A stretch of 64,000 nucleotides of DNA from Trebonia sp963734665. GTDB taxonomy: Bacteria > Actinomycetota > Actinomycetes > Streptosporangiales > Streptosporangiaceae. Numbering within the stretch: position 1 is the stretch's first letter; each line of letters opens with the position of its first letter. The translations under genes were made by a program, and so were the position numbers. The stretch is taken from NCBI GenBank assembly GCA_963734665.1, contig CAVTIR010000013.1:1302001-1366000 (forward strand). The letters run 5' to 3'. Positions 50,927 through 58,656 of this stretch are shown here, one piece after another. The notes below the pieces were generated by a model. It was given only the letters and a program-made list of their open reading frames with translations. It did not search any database and was not told where the DNA came from.

Positions 50927-51010
50927 ATGACCGAATACCTGATCGCGGCCATCCTCTTCGTCGCCATGATCACGACCCTCGTGTACCTATGGAAGCGCGA
51001 GCACTCGTAG
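50927..51010 (+). CDS. 27-residue single-pass membrane peptide
   Basis: A small frame, MTEYLIAAILFVAMITTLVY then LWKREHS, preceded by GAAGGGG 8 bases upstream. Composition is a single hydrophobic helix followed by a basic tail. A possible -10 box TACAAT lies at about 50880. It is too short for standard gene callers but has all the parts of a real small membrane protein. Role unknown. Confidence 0.55.
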   Translation: MTEYLIAAILFVAMITTLVYLWKREHS

Positions 51011-51315
51011 GCGACCACTCGTCGACGGGTAGGCGGAGTAAGCAGGCAAGCGTCAAGGCGTGCCCCGGTTTCCGTCTTCGCACAGCGCCGAACCGCGTCT
51101 AGGCACGTCCAGAGTTATCCCGAACGGGGCGTGTTTCACGCTTCTCGCCTCTGTGTTGCTGACGGCGGAGCACGCGTAAGGTCTCGGTATGCTCTCAGTC
51201 CGGCATGGATTCGTACCTGGGAGGCAGCACGCATGAGCCTTAACGTGCGGGGACGCGCGCGCGGGAACTCAGCTAGTGTTTTGCGCATTCGGCGCCGGTC
51301 GGTGACACTGCGAAA
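51011..51315. other. Gene-free gap
   Basis: About 305 bases with no convincing frame. It should contain the promoter of the SGNH hydrolase gene. No repeat or hairpin of note was seen. Confidence 0.4.
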
Positions 51316-52206
51316 GTGACCAAGCGCCGGTACAGACGAATCACGGCGGCGGGGGCGGTCATCATTGCCTGCTGTCTGCTGCTCTCACTCTGGATAGCCG
51401 TGCGCATCCGCGATGCCGCGGCGTCGGACGCGGTCTCCTCGGTGCTCATCGAGCCGCGCCAGACCGGGGCGAAGGCAGGGCCGCGTACACGGACCGCGCT
51501 GTCGGTCGCCACGCCACTGACCGCGTGCGAGGCGCGGATCGAGCGCCAGCCGCACCGCCTCCCGACCGTCGCGATCGTCGGCGCTTCCTACACGGCCGGG
51601 ACAGGGCCGAACAACCCGGAGCTGTCCTGGGCTGTCGGGGTCGCCCGGCTGCTGCACTGGAACGCTGTCATCTACGGGGTTCCCGGCGCGGGCTACGTCA
51701 GGACCAGCGCCAGCAAACGCGGCCCGATGGCGCGCATGCTGAGCCAAGAGGAACTGCGCCGGCTCAGCCCTTCGCTTGTGATCGTGCAGGCGGGGTTCGA
51801 CGACATCGGCGTGCCGACCGGGCTTGAGGAGCGGCGGGTCCGTGCGGCCGTGGACCTGATCCGCGCGGCGGCGCCGGGCGCGCCGATCGGGCTGCTGACC
51901 ACCTTCGCCTACCCGGCGGGCGGCTCGCCCGCGCTGTACCGGACCGACCAGGCGATCGTGACGGCGGGCACCGCGGCGGACCCTGGGGCCATCGTCATGG
52001 ACCCGCTCGCCGATGACTGGACGTTCCCCCGCGCGGGCGACGGCCTGCACCCGACCGCGGCCGGGGACGCGTGGATCGCGCGCACGGTGGCGGGCATCCT
52101 GCTCGCGCACGGCGTGCGGCCCGCCCCGGTGACCTCGACCTCGACCTCGCCGGTCATCTGCGACGTTTCCGTCGGCGCGGGAAAGCCGGCAAGCGCGACG
52201 GCCTGA
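51316..52206 (+). CDS. Membrane-anchored or secreted SGNH-fold hydrolase
   Basis: A 296-residue protein from GTG 51316. The N-terminus is a signal anchor (KRRYRRITAAGAVIIACCLL, hydrophobic to about residue 30), then a linker and an SGNH domain: TVAIVGASYTAGTGPNNPEL (block I, GAS instead of GDS), VIYGVPGAGYVRTSA (block II Gly), LVIVQAGFDDIG (block III, GFDD in place of GxND) and DGLHPTAAGDAWIA (block V, Asp and His). It probably removes acyl groups outside the cell. The C-terminus is Thr/Ser-rich. Confidence 0.82.
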   Translation: MTKRRYRRITAAGAVIIACCLLLSLWIAVRIRDAAASDAVSSVLIEPRQTGAKAGPRTRTALSVATPLTACEARIERQPHRLPTVAIVGASYTAGTGPNNPELSWAVGVARLLHWNAVIYGVPGAGYVRTSASKRGPMARMLSQEELRRLSPSLVIVQAGFDDIGVPTGLEERRVRAAVDLIRAAAPGAPIGLLTTFAYPAGGSPALYRTDQAIVTAGTAADPGAIVMDPLADDWTFPRAGDGLHPTAAGDAWIARTVAGILLAHGVRPAPVTSTSTSPVICDVSVGAGKPASATA

Positions 52207-52506
52207 CGCCGCTGACCGGGCGACTCAGCGACCACCAGACGCTGCGCGGTGAGCGCGGGACGCCTGTTGCTGTTACCCGTCACAATCACTAACACGGCGA
52301 GTCGCATTGTCACCGCATCTTGCTGTTATCATCGGAGAAACCGACTCACCAAAGATGTTGGATCGCTGGTGTCGTTATAGCGTCACCGACGATCCACGAT
52401 CTTTTCGCGGCCCGAAACTGCGGGACGCCTCTTGCTGTTATCAAGGCAGCGGGCCGCCATGTGGGCGCCGCTCGCCGTGATCCTGTGCGGGAACTTCGTT
52501 TACGCC
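52207..52506. other. Intergenic gap with three copies of a dispersed repeat
   Basis: 300 bases between a plus-strand SGNH gene and the end of pcaD. Three copies of a short repeat are seen at 52261-52277, 52316-52330 and 52427-52442 (plus-strand TTGCTGTTA[TC]C; minus-strand GATAACAGCAA). Two of them share a longer GCGGGACGCCTnTTGCTGTTA. No gene is credible here. Confidence 0.55.
52261..52442 (-). repeat. Three copies of the GATAACAGCAA repeat
   Basis: Plus-strand copies are CGCCTGTTGCTGTTACC (52261-52277), CATCTTGCTGTTATC (52316-52330) and GCCTCTTGCTGTTATC (52427-52442). Spacing is 53 and 112 bases. They share the minus-strand core G[AG]TAACAGCAA[GC]A. See the copies at 44674, 53337 and 55574. 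Confidence 0.6.
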
Positions 52507-53301
52507 TTACTCAGGAGCGGTTGACCGGAAGTGCGCCAGGAGGGCGTTCGTGACTGGGCCCGGCTTCTCGTAGTGCGCGAAGTGGGATGCGGCCTGGACG
52601 ACGGTCAGCCGGGCGCCGGGGATGTTCCGCGCCGTGTAGGCGCCGACCGAGGGGGGCGCGGCGGTGTCTTCCGCACCGGACAGGACGAGGGTGGGCGACT
52701 TCACGTTCGGGAGCTGCGGGCGCAGGTCGAGGGCGGCGATGGCCTCGCCGCAGCCCGCGTAGCCGTCGGGGTTGGTTCCCTCAAGCATGGTGACCACGGT
52801 CTCGACCTGTCCCGGTTCTGCGGCCATGAACCGCGGGGTGAACCAGCGCGGCACCACCATGTCGGCGAGCGCCGCCATGCCCTGCGTGCGGACGAGGGCG
52901 GCGCGGTCGTGCCAGGACTTCGCGTCTGGCATGGGAGTGAGCGCCGCACAGCAGACGGCCAGGGAGGTGACCCGCTCGGGGGCGTTGGCGGCCAGCCAGA
53001 TGCCGGTCATGCCGCCCAGGGAGACCCCGGCGAAGGCGAACCGCTCGATGCCGTAGCTGTTGAGCGTGAGCAGCACGTCGGCGCCGAGCTCGGCGATCGC
53101 GTAGGGGCCTTTCGGGGCCGGGGACTGCGCGTCCGGAGTCCCGTGGCCGCGGTGCTCATACCGCAATATCCGGAAATATCGAGATAGGACCGGGAGCTGA
53201 TGCGACCAGACGTCGCGCGTGGTGCCAATGGGGTTGCCGAGCACGAGCACGGGGGCATCCTGTGGCCCTTCGATGGACGAGACCAGCTGCTGCGCGGGCA
53301 T
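52507..53301 (-). CDS. pcaD: 3-oxoadipate enol-lactonase
   Basis: A 264-residue alpha/beta hydrolase. Features: VLVLGNPIGTTRDVWSHQLP (oxyanion region), ILRYEHRGHGTPDAQSPAPK, ERFAFAGVSLGGMTGIWLAA (nucleophile Ser94 in GVSLGG), TLVLSGAEDTAAPPSVGAYT (Asp) and VQAASHFAHYEKPGPVTNAL (His). The catalytic triad is complete. It converts 3-oxoadipate enol-lactone to 3-oxoadipate, the last step served by this cluster. It lies 160 bases after pcaG, with a hairpin and a GATAACAGCAA copy in the gap, so it may be separately transcribed. Confidence 0.9.
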   Translation of the reverse strand: MPAQQLVSSIEGPQDAPVLVLGNPIGTTRDVWSHQLPVLSRYFRILRYEHRGHGTPDAQSPAPKGPYAIAELGADVLLTLNSYGIERFAFAGVSLGGMTGIWLAANAPERVTSLAVCCAALTPMPDAKSWHDRAALVRTQGMAALADMVVPRWFTPRFMAAEPGQVETVVTMLEGTNPDGYAGCGEAIAALDLRPQLPNVKSPTLVLSGAEDTAAPPSVGAYTARNIPGARLTVVQAASHFAHYEKPGPVTNALLAHFRSTAPE

Positions 53302-53336
53302 TGCGGGAACCCCCAGGCTTGTAGGTCGGACGCGAG

Positions 53337-53354
53337 GCGCTTCTTGCTGTTATC
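53337..53354 (-). repeat. GATAACAGCAA repeat copy upstream of pcaD
   Basis: On the minus strand it reads GATAACAGCAAGAAGCGC, 36 bases before the pcaD start. A related copy lies in the same relative place before pcaC (55574-55591, 20 bases upstream) and the GH13 gene (44674-44691, 112 bases upstream). Confidence 0.6.
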
Positions 53355-53374
53355 CATGAGGATGCGGGGCAGCC

Positions 53375-53438
53375 GGATCAGGCTGGGATAGTGGATCGTT
53401 AGGAGCAGCCTAGTGCGCCTAACGATCCACGCTGATCC
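53375..53438. terminator. Hairpin between pcaG and pcaD
   Basis: GTGGATCGTTAGG (53391-53403) pairs exactly with CCTAACGATCCAC (53418-53430); an outer GGATCAG/CTGATCC pair (53375-53381, 53432-53438) extends it. It lies 22 bases beyond the pcaG stop and probably ends the pcaHG message. Confidence 0.7.
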
Positions 53439-53459
53439 AGGGACTTGCTTGCCGGGCGG

Positions 53460-54029
53460 CTAGAGGTCGAAGAAGACCGTCTCGTTGTCGCCCTGCATGT
53501 GGATGTCGAACCGGAGCAGGTTCTCGCCGGCCGGCACCGCGATCAGGGTCGCGCGGCGGTCCGCCGGGACGGCCTCGAGGACGGGGTCCGCCTCGTTCGC
53601 CTCGGCCTCGTCCGGGAAGTAGATCCTGGTCACCGAACGGTCGAGCATGCCGCGGGAGAAGACGGACACGTCGATGTGCGGGGCCTCGACGCGCCCGTCG
53701 CCGAAGGGAAGCGCTCCCGGCTTGAGCGTCACGATCTTGTACGTGCCGTCGTGGCCGGTGGCGCTGCGGCCGAAGCCGCGGAATGCCAGGTCCCCGTCCG
53801 GCACCGGGCCGCGCGGGTCATCGGGGTGCGCGAAGCGGCCCGCCGGGTCAGCCTGCCAGGTCTCGATGAGGCCGTCGGGGATCGGGTTGCCGGCCCCGTC
53901 GATGAGGCGGCCGTAGATCGTGACCGCGCCTGGTGTGCCGGCCGGGACCACGTACGGGCCTTCCGGCCAGGGCAGCCGCATCGAGAAGTACGGGCCGACG
54001 GTCTGCGACGGGGTGAGCAGTTCGCTCAT
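53460..54029 (-). CDS. pcaG: Protocatechuate 3,4-dioxygenase, alpha subunit
   Basis: A 189-residue protein starting MSELLTPSQTVGPYFSMRLP (ATG 54029), overlapping the pcaH stop by 4 bases (ATGA). It has the intradiol dioxygenase core: VTIYGRLIDGAGNPIPDGLI, ETWQADPAGRFAHPDDPRGP, YKIVTLKPGALPFGDGRVEA and PHIDVSVFSRGMLDRSVTRI. The metal ligands lie in the beta subunit; here the equivalent positions are replaced (GRFAH, PHIDVSVF), as expected for alpha. It partners PcaH to open protocatechuate to 3-carboxy-cis,cis-muconate. Confidence 0.95.
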   Translation of the reverse strand: MSELLTPSQTVGPYFSMRLPWPEGPYVVPAGTPGAVTIYGRLIDGAGNPIPDGLIETWQADPAGRFAHPDDPRGPVPDGDLAFRGFGRSATGHDGTYKIVTLKPGALPFGDGRVEAPHIDVSVFSRGMLDRSVTRIYFPDEAEANEADPVLEAVPADRRATLIAVPAGENLLRFDIHMQGDNETVFFDL

Positions 54030-54781
54030 GCGTGGGGCTCCTCGAAGATGGACTGGTGGCGGCCGCGCAGGACGATGTCGAACCGGTAGGCCAGGGCCCA
54101 CTCCGGCTGGGTGTCGTCCATGGAGAACTCGGCGATCATCCGCTCCTTGGCCTTGTCGTCGGTGACCGAGTTGTAGATCGGGTCGTACGGCAGCAGCGGG
54201 TCGCCGGGGAAGTACATCTGGGTGACGAGGCGCTGCGTGAACGCCTTGCCGAACAGCGAGAAGTGGATGTGCGCCGGGCGCCACGCGTTGTGGTGGTTGC
54301 CCCACGGGTACGAGCCGGGCTGGATCGTGATGAACCGGTAGCGGCCGCCCTGGTCGGTGATGGCGCGGCCGATGCCGTCGAAGTTCGGGTCAAGGGGCGC
54401 CGGATGGTGCTCGCGGGCGTGCCGGTACCGGCCGGCCGCGTTGGTCTGCCAGATCTCGACGAGGGTATCGGGCACCGGGCGGCCACCGGAGTCCCTGACC
54501 TGGCCGAAGACGATGATCCGCTGCCCCTGCGGCTCGCCTCCGTGCTGGGTCGTCAGGTCGGCGTCCTGCATGGAGATCAGGTCGTCGCCGAGCAGCGGGC
54601 CGGTCACCTCAGTGAGCCGCTGCGGGAGGAGGACGAGCGGCTTCTTCGGGTGACGGAGCCCGGTCGACTTGTATCCCGGAAAGTTGAGCGGCGGGTGGTT
54701 GCCCGGCTGCGGCTTCATGTACTCAGGCAAGTCGAGCTTGCCGGAGTCCGGGACGATGAGCCCCTGTTCGGACACGGTCAC
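54026..54781 (-). CDS. pcaH: Protocatechuate 3,4-dioxygenase, beta subunit
   Basis: A 251-residue catalytic subunit. The iron(III) ligands of intradiol enzymes are present: Tyr119 (TNAAGRYRHAREHH), Tyr158 (TIQPGSYPWGNHHNAWR), His171 and His173 (RPAHIHFSLFG). The N-terminus has the family-typical RHPKKPLVLLPQRLTEVTGP. The start is ATG 54781; a 380-base gap upstream holds its promoter. Translationally coupled to pcaG. Confidence 0.97.
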   Translation of the reverse strand: MTVSEQGLIVPDSGKLDLPEYMKPQPGNHPPLNFPGYKSTGLRHPKKPLVLLPQRLTEVTGPLLGDDLISMQDADLTTQHGGEPQGQRIIVFGQVRDSGGRPVPDTLVEIWQTNAAGRYRHAREHHPAPLDPNFDGIGRAITDQGGRYRFITIQPGSYPWGNHHNAWRPAHIHFSLFGKAFTQRLVTQMYFPGDPLLPYDPIYNSVTDDKAKERMIAEFSMDDTQPEWALAYRFDIVLRGRHQSIFEEPHA

Positions 54782-55161
54782 GTTGGTCTAACTCCTTCGC
54801 ATGACTGCGGACTCACGCGCTTGCACGTCAGTCTGACGGGCGGGGCCCGGCGGGTCGCTGGAGCTCAGCGGTACCTGAGGGCGCCGCCTCACTCCACTTA
54901 CGAGTTATACATCCGCCGCCGGACGCCAATCCGCCTAGGGTACAGATGATCCCATCCCAGACAATCCATGGTGCTCTCCCCCCAAAACCGCAGGTTGGCG
55001 GCTTGGGCTTCAGAACAATCGTGGCGGCGCGCCCGACGGGCGCGTCGGCTGCCGCGAAGCGGGCATGACGGGATGTGAGGAACAACGCATCCGCTCGGTG
55101 ATCGATAGGCCCTGCGGGCGGAGTCAACTCGCGTGCCCTGGGTTCCCTGGCGCGCTCCCTG
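54782..55161. other. Gap between pcaH and pcaC
   Basis: 380 bases without a credible gene. It should carry the pcaHG promoter (for example TTATACAT near 54904) and the end of the pcaBC message. No regulator gene of the IclR (PcaR-like) or LysR type is present in the window, and no clear operator was recognised here. Confidence 0.45.
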
Positions 55162-55554
55162 TTATGAGGGCTCTTGCTCCCGGTACTCCCTGATCGCGCG
55201 GGCAGCGATCGCGAACGCGCGGTTGGCAACGGGGACGCCCGCGTAGAGGCCGACCTGGAGCAGGACCTCCTGGATCTGCTCCTCGGTGAGGCCGTTGCGG
55301 AGGGCGGCCTTGACGTGCATGTGCAGTTCGTCCTCGTGCTGCAGCGCGGCGAGGACGGTGAGCACGGCGATGGACCGCTCCGGCCTGGTGAGTCCGGGGC
55401 GGGACCAGATCTCGCCCCAGGCGTTCCGGGTGATCCAGTCCTGGAACGGCGCGGTGAACTCGGTCGTGTTCTTTATCGACCGGTCCACGTGCGCGTCCCC
55501 GAGGACGGCCCGGCGGACCGCCATCCCCTGCTCGGCGCGCTCCTCATCGTTCAT
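55162..55554 (-). CDS. pcaC: 4-carboxymuconolactone decarboxylase
   Basis: A 130-residue protein from ATG 55554 (MNDEERAEQGMAVRRAVLGD). It matches the carboxymuconolactone decarboxylase family: AHVDRSIKNTTEFTAPFQDW, ITRNAWGEIWSRPGLTRPER, SIAVLTVLAALQHEDELHMH (ExxxxHxxA-like) and VKAALRNGLTEEQIQEVLLQ. It makes 3-oxoadipate enol-lactone for PcaD. It is a stand-alone PcaC, not fused to PcaD as in many actinomycetes (PcaL). A GATAACAGCAA repeat sits 20 bases upstream. Confidence 0.93.
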   Translation of the reverse strand: MNDEERAEQGMAVRRAVLGDAHVDRSIKNTTEFTAPFQDWITRNAWGEIWSRPGLTRPERSIAVLTVLAALQHEDELHMHVKAALRNGLTEEQIQEVLLQVGLYAGVPVANRAFAIAARAIREYREQEPS

Positions 55555-55573
55555 CGGTGCTATTACTCCGCTC

Positions 55574-55591
55574 TCGCTTGTTGCTGTTATC
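55574..55591 (-). repeat. GATAACAGCAA repeat copy upstream of pcaC
   Basis: The minus strand reads GATAACAGCAACAAGCGA, ending 20 bases before the pcaC start codon. It lies in the 104-base gap between pcaB and pcaC. Confidence 0.6.
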
Positions 55592-55658
55592 CGCAAGGAT
55601 CTGTTCCTGAGGTAAGTTCCGCATCGAATAGCTGGATAAAGCCTTCCAGGTAAATAAT

Positions 55659-57104
55659 TCATGCCCTGGTCGCTGCCGCGTGAGCGGTCAGGGCTCCGGT
55701 GATGAACTCCTGCGACGCGCCCAGGTAGCCGGCCGGGTCGAGGGCGCGCTCGACCTGCGCCGGGGTGATCCCGGCCTGGGCGAGTTTCTCCTCGATCTCA
55801 GGGGTGGCCAGCAGGACGTCGCGCAGCGGGATGCCGGACGACGCGGACCTGGCGGCGGCGACCGCGACCAGGTCATGCGCGACCGGGGCGCCGAGCGAGC
55901 CGCGCAGCAGGGCGGTGACCCGCTCGGCGAGAGGCAGGCCGCCCGCTTCCGTCAGGTTGGCGGCCATGCGCGCCTTGTCGACCTTGAGGTTGGTCAGGAG
56001 GTCGCGCATCCAGGCGGCGGCCGAGACGGCGAGCTGGAGCAGATGGCTGTACGGCTGCCACTCGGCGTGCCAGGCGCCGGCCGCGCGCTGGTGCTCCTGC
56101 TCGGCGCTCGCGAGCAGCGTCGCGAGCAGTCCAGGGCCCTGCTTGGCGCAGCCGAGGATGGCAACGGCGGCGACCGGGTTGCTCTTGTTCGGCATGGCGG
56201 ACGAGCCGCCACGGCGAGGCGCGCCTGCCGCGTTGTCACTGGCGGCGGCGCCTTCGGAGACCTCGCCTACTTCGGTCTGGGCGAGCAGGGTCACGTCGCG
56301 GGCGATCTTGGACAGCGCCGCGAGCGCGCGGGCCGCTACCGTGGCCACGTCGATGACCCGCAGCCGCTCGGTGTGCCACGGTAGGGGCGGGTCGGCCAGG
56401 CCGAGTTCCTCGGCCATCAGGGCTTTCACCCGGGCACCGTCATCCCCCAGGGACGCGAGGGTGCCCGCCGCGCCGCCGAACTGCACGGCGAGCCGCGTGT
56501 CACGCACGAACGCCAGCCACTCGACCGCGCTGTCAAGGCCCGCGAGCCAGCCCGCCGCGACCACGCCGAACGTGGTCGGCACCGCCTGCTGGAGCAGCGT
56601 GCGGCCGATCATGAGGGTGCCGCGGTGCGCGTCGGCCAGCCGCGCGGCGGCTCCGGCGGCGGCCGACAGGTCGGCTCCGGCAGCGGCGAGGGCATCGCGG
56701 GCGAGCAGCATCGCCGCGGTGTCCATGATGTCCTGGCTGGTCGCGCCCTGGTGCACGGCCGATCTACCGCCGGGGCTGTCCACCTTCCTGGTGAGCACCC
56801 GCGCCAGCCCAGGCACCGGGTTGCCGGTCAGCGCCGCAGCCCGGCCGAGCTCAGCGAGGTCCGCGGAGCCGAAGTCCTCCGCGCGCGCCGCCCCCGTCAC
56901 CGCCTCGCCCGCTCCGGCGGGGGCGACCCCGGCGCGCTCCAGTGCCCTGGCGAGGCCGGCCTCGGCGGCCAGCATCGCACTGAGCCAGGCGGCGTCGTCC
57001 GCGACCGCGCCACCGCGTGCGAACACACCGTCGAAAAGCCCGAAGCTTGCCGGGCCGCTTGTGAGATTCACTGCCTTGGCTGCTTTGCCGTTCTGGTCAG
57101 GCAT
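55659..57104 (-). CDS. pcaB: 3-carboxy-cis,cis-muconate cycloisomerase
   Basis: A 481-residue member of the fumarase/aspartase superfamily. Landmarks: FDGVFARGGAVADDAAWLSA, GRSAVHQGATSQDIMDTAAM (the TSQD catalytic region), IGRTLLQQAVPTTFGVVAAG and the signature GSSAMPNKSNPVAAVAILGC. It closes 3-carboxymuconate to the lactone used by PcaC. The C-terminal part is longer than in fumarases, as usual for PcaB. Its start (ATG 57104) is only 22 bases from that of the divergent gabT-like gene. Confidence 0.95.
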   Translation of the reverse strand: MPDQNGKAAKAVNLTSGPASFGLFDGVFARGGAVADDAAWLSAMLAAEAGLARALERAGVAPAGAGEAVTGAARAEDFGSADLAELGRAAALTGNPVPGLARVLTRKVDSPGGRSAVHQGATSQDIMDTAAMLLARDALAAAGADLSAAAGAAARLADAHRGTLMIGRTLLQQAVPTTFGVVAAGWLAGLDSAVEWLAFVRDTRLAVQFGGAAGTLASLGDDGARVKALMAEELGLADPPLPWHTERLRVIDVATVAARALAALSKIARDVTLLAQTEVGEVSEGAAASDNAAGAPRRGGSSAMPNKSNPVAAVAILGCAKQGPGLLATLLASAEQEHQRAAGAWHAEWQPYSHLLQLAVSAAAWMRDLLTNLKVDKARMAANLTEAGGLPLAERVTALLRGSLGAPVAHDLVAVAAARSASSGIPLRDVLLATPEIEEKLAQAGITPAQVERALDPAGYLGASQEFITGALTAHAAATRA

Positions 57105-57110
57105 GCCCGG

Positions 57111-57120
57111 ATGTTATCGT
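57111..57120. promoter_or_regulatory. Overlapping divergent -10 boxes of pcaB and gabT
   Basis: TATCGT (57115-57120, plus) ends 6 bases before the gabT ATG at 57127. TAACAT on the minus strand (57116-57111) ends 6 bases before the pcaB ATG at 57104. The two boxes share two base pairs, so both genes would be leaderless and RNA polymerase could occupy only one promoter at a time. Confidence 0.55.
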
Positions 57121-57126
57121 CCAAAC

Positions 57127-58479
57127 ATGACCGCACTACCCGCCGGCGGCCCTCAGCTGCCGCAACGCCGTAACCTAGTCACTGAGATCCCCGGTCCTGC
57201 CTCGCGCGCGCTGATGGAGCGCCGCTCGGCGGCCGTCGCGCGCGGCGTCTCGACCACCCTGCCGGTCTTCATCACCGCAGCCGGCGGCGGCGTCCTCCTC
57301 GACGCGGACGGTAACTCGCTCATCGACTTCGGCTCGGGCATCGCGGTCGCCTCCGTGGGCAACGCGGCAACGGCCGTGGCGGACCGCGTCCGCCAGCAGG
57401 TGGGGCAGTTCACCCACACCTGCTTCATGGTCACCCCGTACGAGGGGTACGTGGAGGTCTGCGAGGAACTGGCCCGCCGCACGCCGGGCACGCACGAGAA
57501 GCGCTCGGCCCTCTTCAACTCGGGCGCCGAGGCCGTCGAGAACGCCATCAAGATCGCCCGGCATTACACCGGCAGGCAAGCGGTCATCGCGTTCGACCAC
57601 GCCTACCACGGGCGCACGAACCTGACGATGGCGCTTACCGCGAAGAACATGCCGTACAAGCAGGGCTTCGGACCGTTCGCCGGCGAGATCTACCGGATGC
57701 CGATGGCCTACCCGCTGCGCTGGCCGGACGGCCCTGAGGCGTGCAAGGCCGAGGCGCTCGATGTCGTCAAGTCCCTGATCCACGCGCAGGTCGGCGAGTC
57801 CAACGTGGCGGCCGTCATCATCGAGCCGATCCAGGGCGAGGGCGGGTTCATCGTCCCGCCCGAGGGGTTCCTCGCCGGGCTCGCGGAGTTCTGCCGGTCG
57901 AACGGGATCGTGTTCATCGCGGATGAGATCCAGTCCGGGTTCTGCCGGACCGGCGACTGGTTCGCCTGCTCGCAGGAGGGCGTGGTGCCCGACCTGATCA
58001 CCACCGCCAAGGGCATCGCCGGCGGCCTGCCCCTCGCCGCGGTGACCGGCCGCGCGGAGATCATGGACGCGGTCCACTCCGGCGGCCTCGGGGGCACCTA
58101 CGGCGGCAACCCGGTCGCCTGCGCCGCCGCGCTCGGCGCGATCGCCACGATGGTCGATCAGGACCTGCCGGGCAAGGCGCGCCGCATCGGCGAGATCATG
58201 CTCCCCCGGCTGCGCAAGATCGCCGACAGCTACCCGGTCATCGCCGAAGTCCGCGGCCGCGGTGCGATGATCGCCGTCGAGCTGACCAAGCCGGGCACCC
58301 TCGACCCGGACCCGGCTTCCACTGCCGCGATCGCGGCGTTCTGCCATGCTCGCGGCCTGGTGGTGCTCACGTGCGGCACGTTCGGCAACGTGCTGCGCTT
58401 CCTCCCTCCACTCGTGATCGGCGAGGACCTCCTGGAGGAGGGCCTCAACATCCTGGAAGACGCCTTCGCGTCGCTGTAG
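57127..58479 (+). CDS. gabT: 4-aminobutyrate aminotransferase-type class III aminotransferase
   Basis: A 450-residue PLP enzyme from ATG 57127 (MTALPAGGPQLPQRRNLVTE). Motifs of class III: VGNAATAVADRVRQQVGQFT, HTCFMVTPYEGYVEVCEELA, FNSGAEAVENAIKIARHYTG, AFDHAYHGRTNLTMALTAKN, FIADEIQSGFCRTGDWFACS and the Lys in LITTAKGIAGGLPLAAVTGR. The TPYEGYVEV motif and sequence order fit GabT. It transaminates GABA to succinate semialdehyde; related omega-amino acids are possible. Why it pairs with pcaB is unclear. Confidence 0.9.
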   Translation: MTALPAGGPQLPQRRNLVTEIPGPASRALMERRSAAVARGVSTTLPVFITAAGGGVLLDADGNSLIDFGSGIAVASVGNAATAVADRVRQQVGQFTHTCFMVTPYEGYVEVCEELARRTPGTHEKRSALFNSGAEAVENAIKIARHYTGRQAVIAFDHAYHGRTNLTMALTAKNMPYKQGFGPFAGEIYRMPMAYPLRWPDGPEACKAEALDVVKSLIHAQVGESNVAAVIIEPIQGEGGFIVPPEGFLAGLAEFCRSNGIVFIADEIQSGFCRTGDWFACSQEGVVPDLITTAKGIAGGLPLAAVTGRAEIMDAVHSGGLGGTYGGNPVACAAALGAIATMVDQDLPGKARRIGEIMLPRLRKIADSYPVIAEVRGRGAMIAVELTKPGTLDPDPASTAAIAAFCHARGLVVLTCGTFGNVLRFLPPLVIGEDLLEEGLNILEDAFASL

Positions 58480-58656
58480 CTCTCCAGTCAAGATCAAGAT
58501 CGATATTCCGAACGGGTGCGTGCTTCGCGCCACCCGCTCATTCCCGCGGCAAGCACGTGGTGGGCCGGTTCGGAAACCGAACCGGCACGCCACTCCGCAA
58601 GCACTGAAATCGGGTAGCTGCGCAATCGGCCGCCGAGTTCGGCAGCCCGCCTGGTC

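Noticed and set aside
55765..57126. A long open plus-strand frame running into gabT, antisense to pcaB
   Set aside because: Its product is Ser/Arg/Ala filler typical of the complement of a GC-rich gene; gabT clearly begins at 57127 with a family-typical N-terminus.
57175..58593. Long minus-strand frame opposite gabT
   Set aside because: Low-complexity Arg/Asp/Gly product, no motif; gabT on the other strand is certain.
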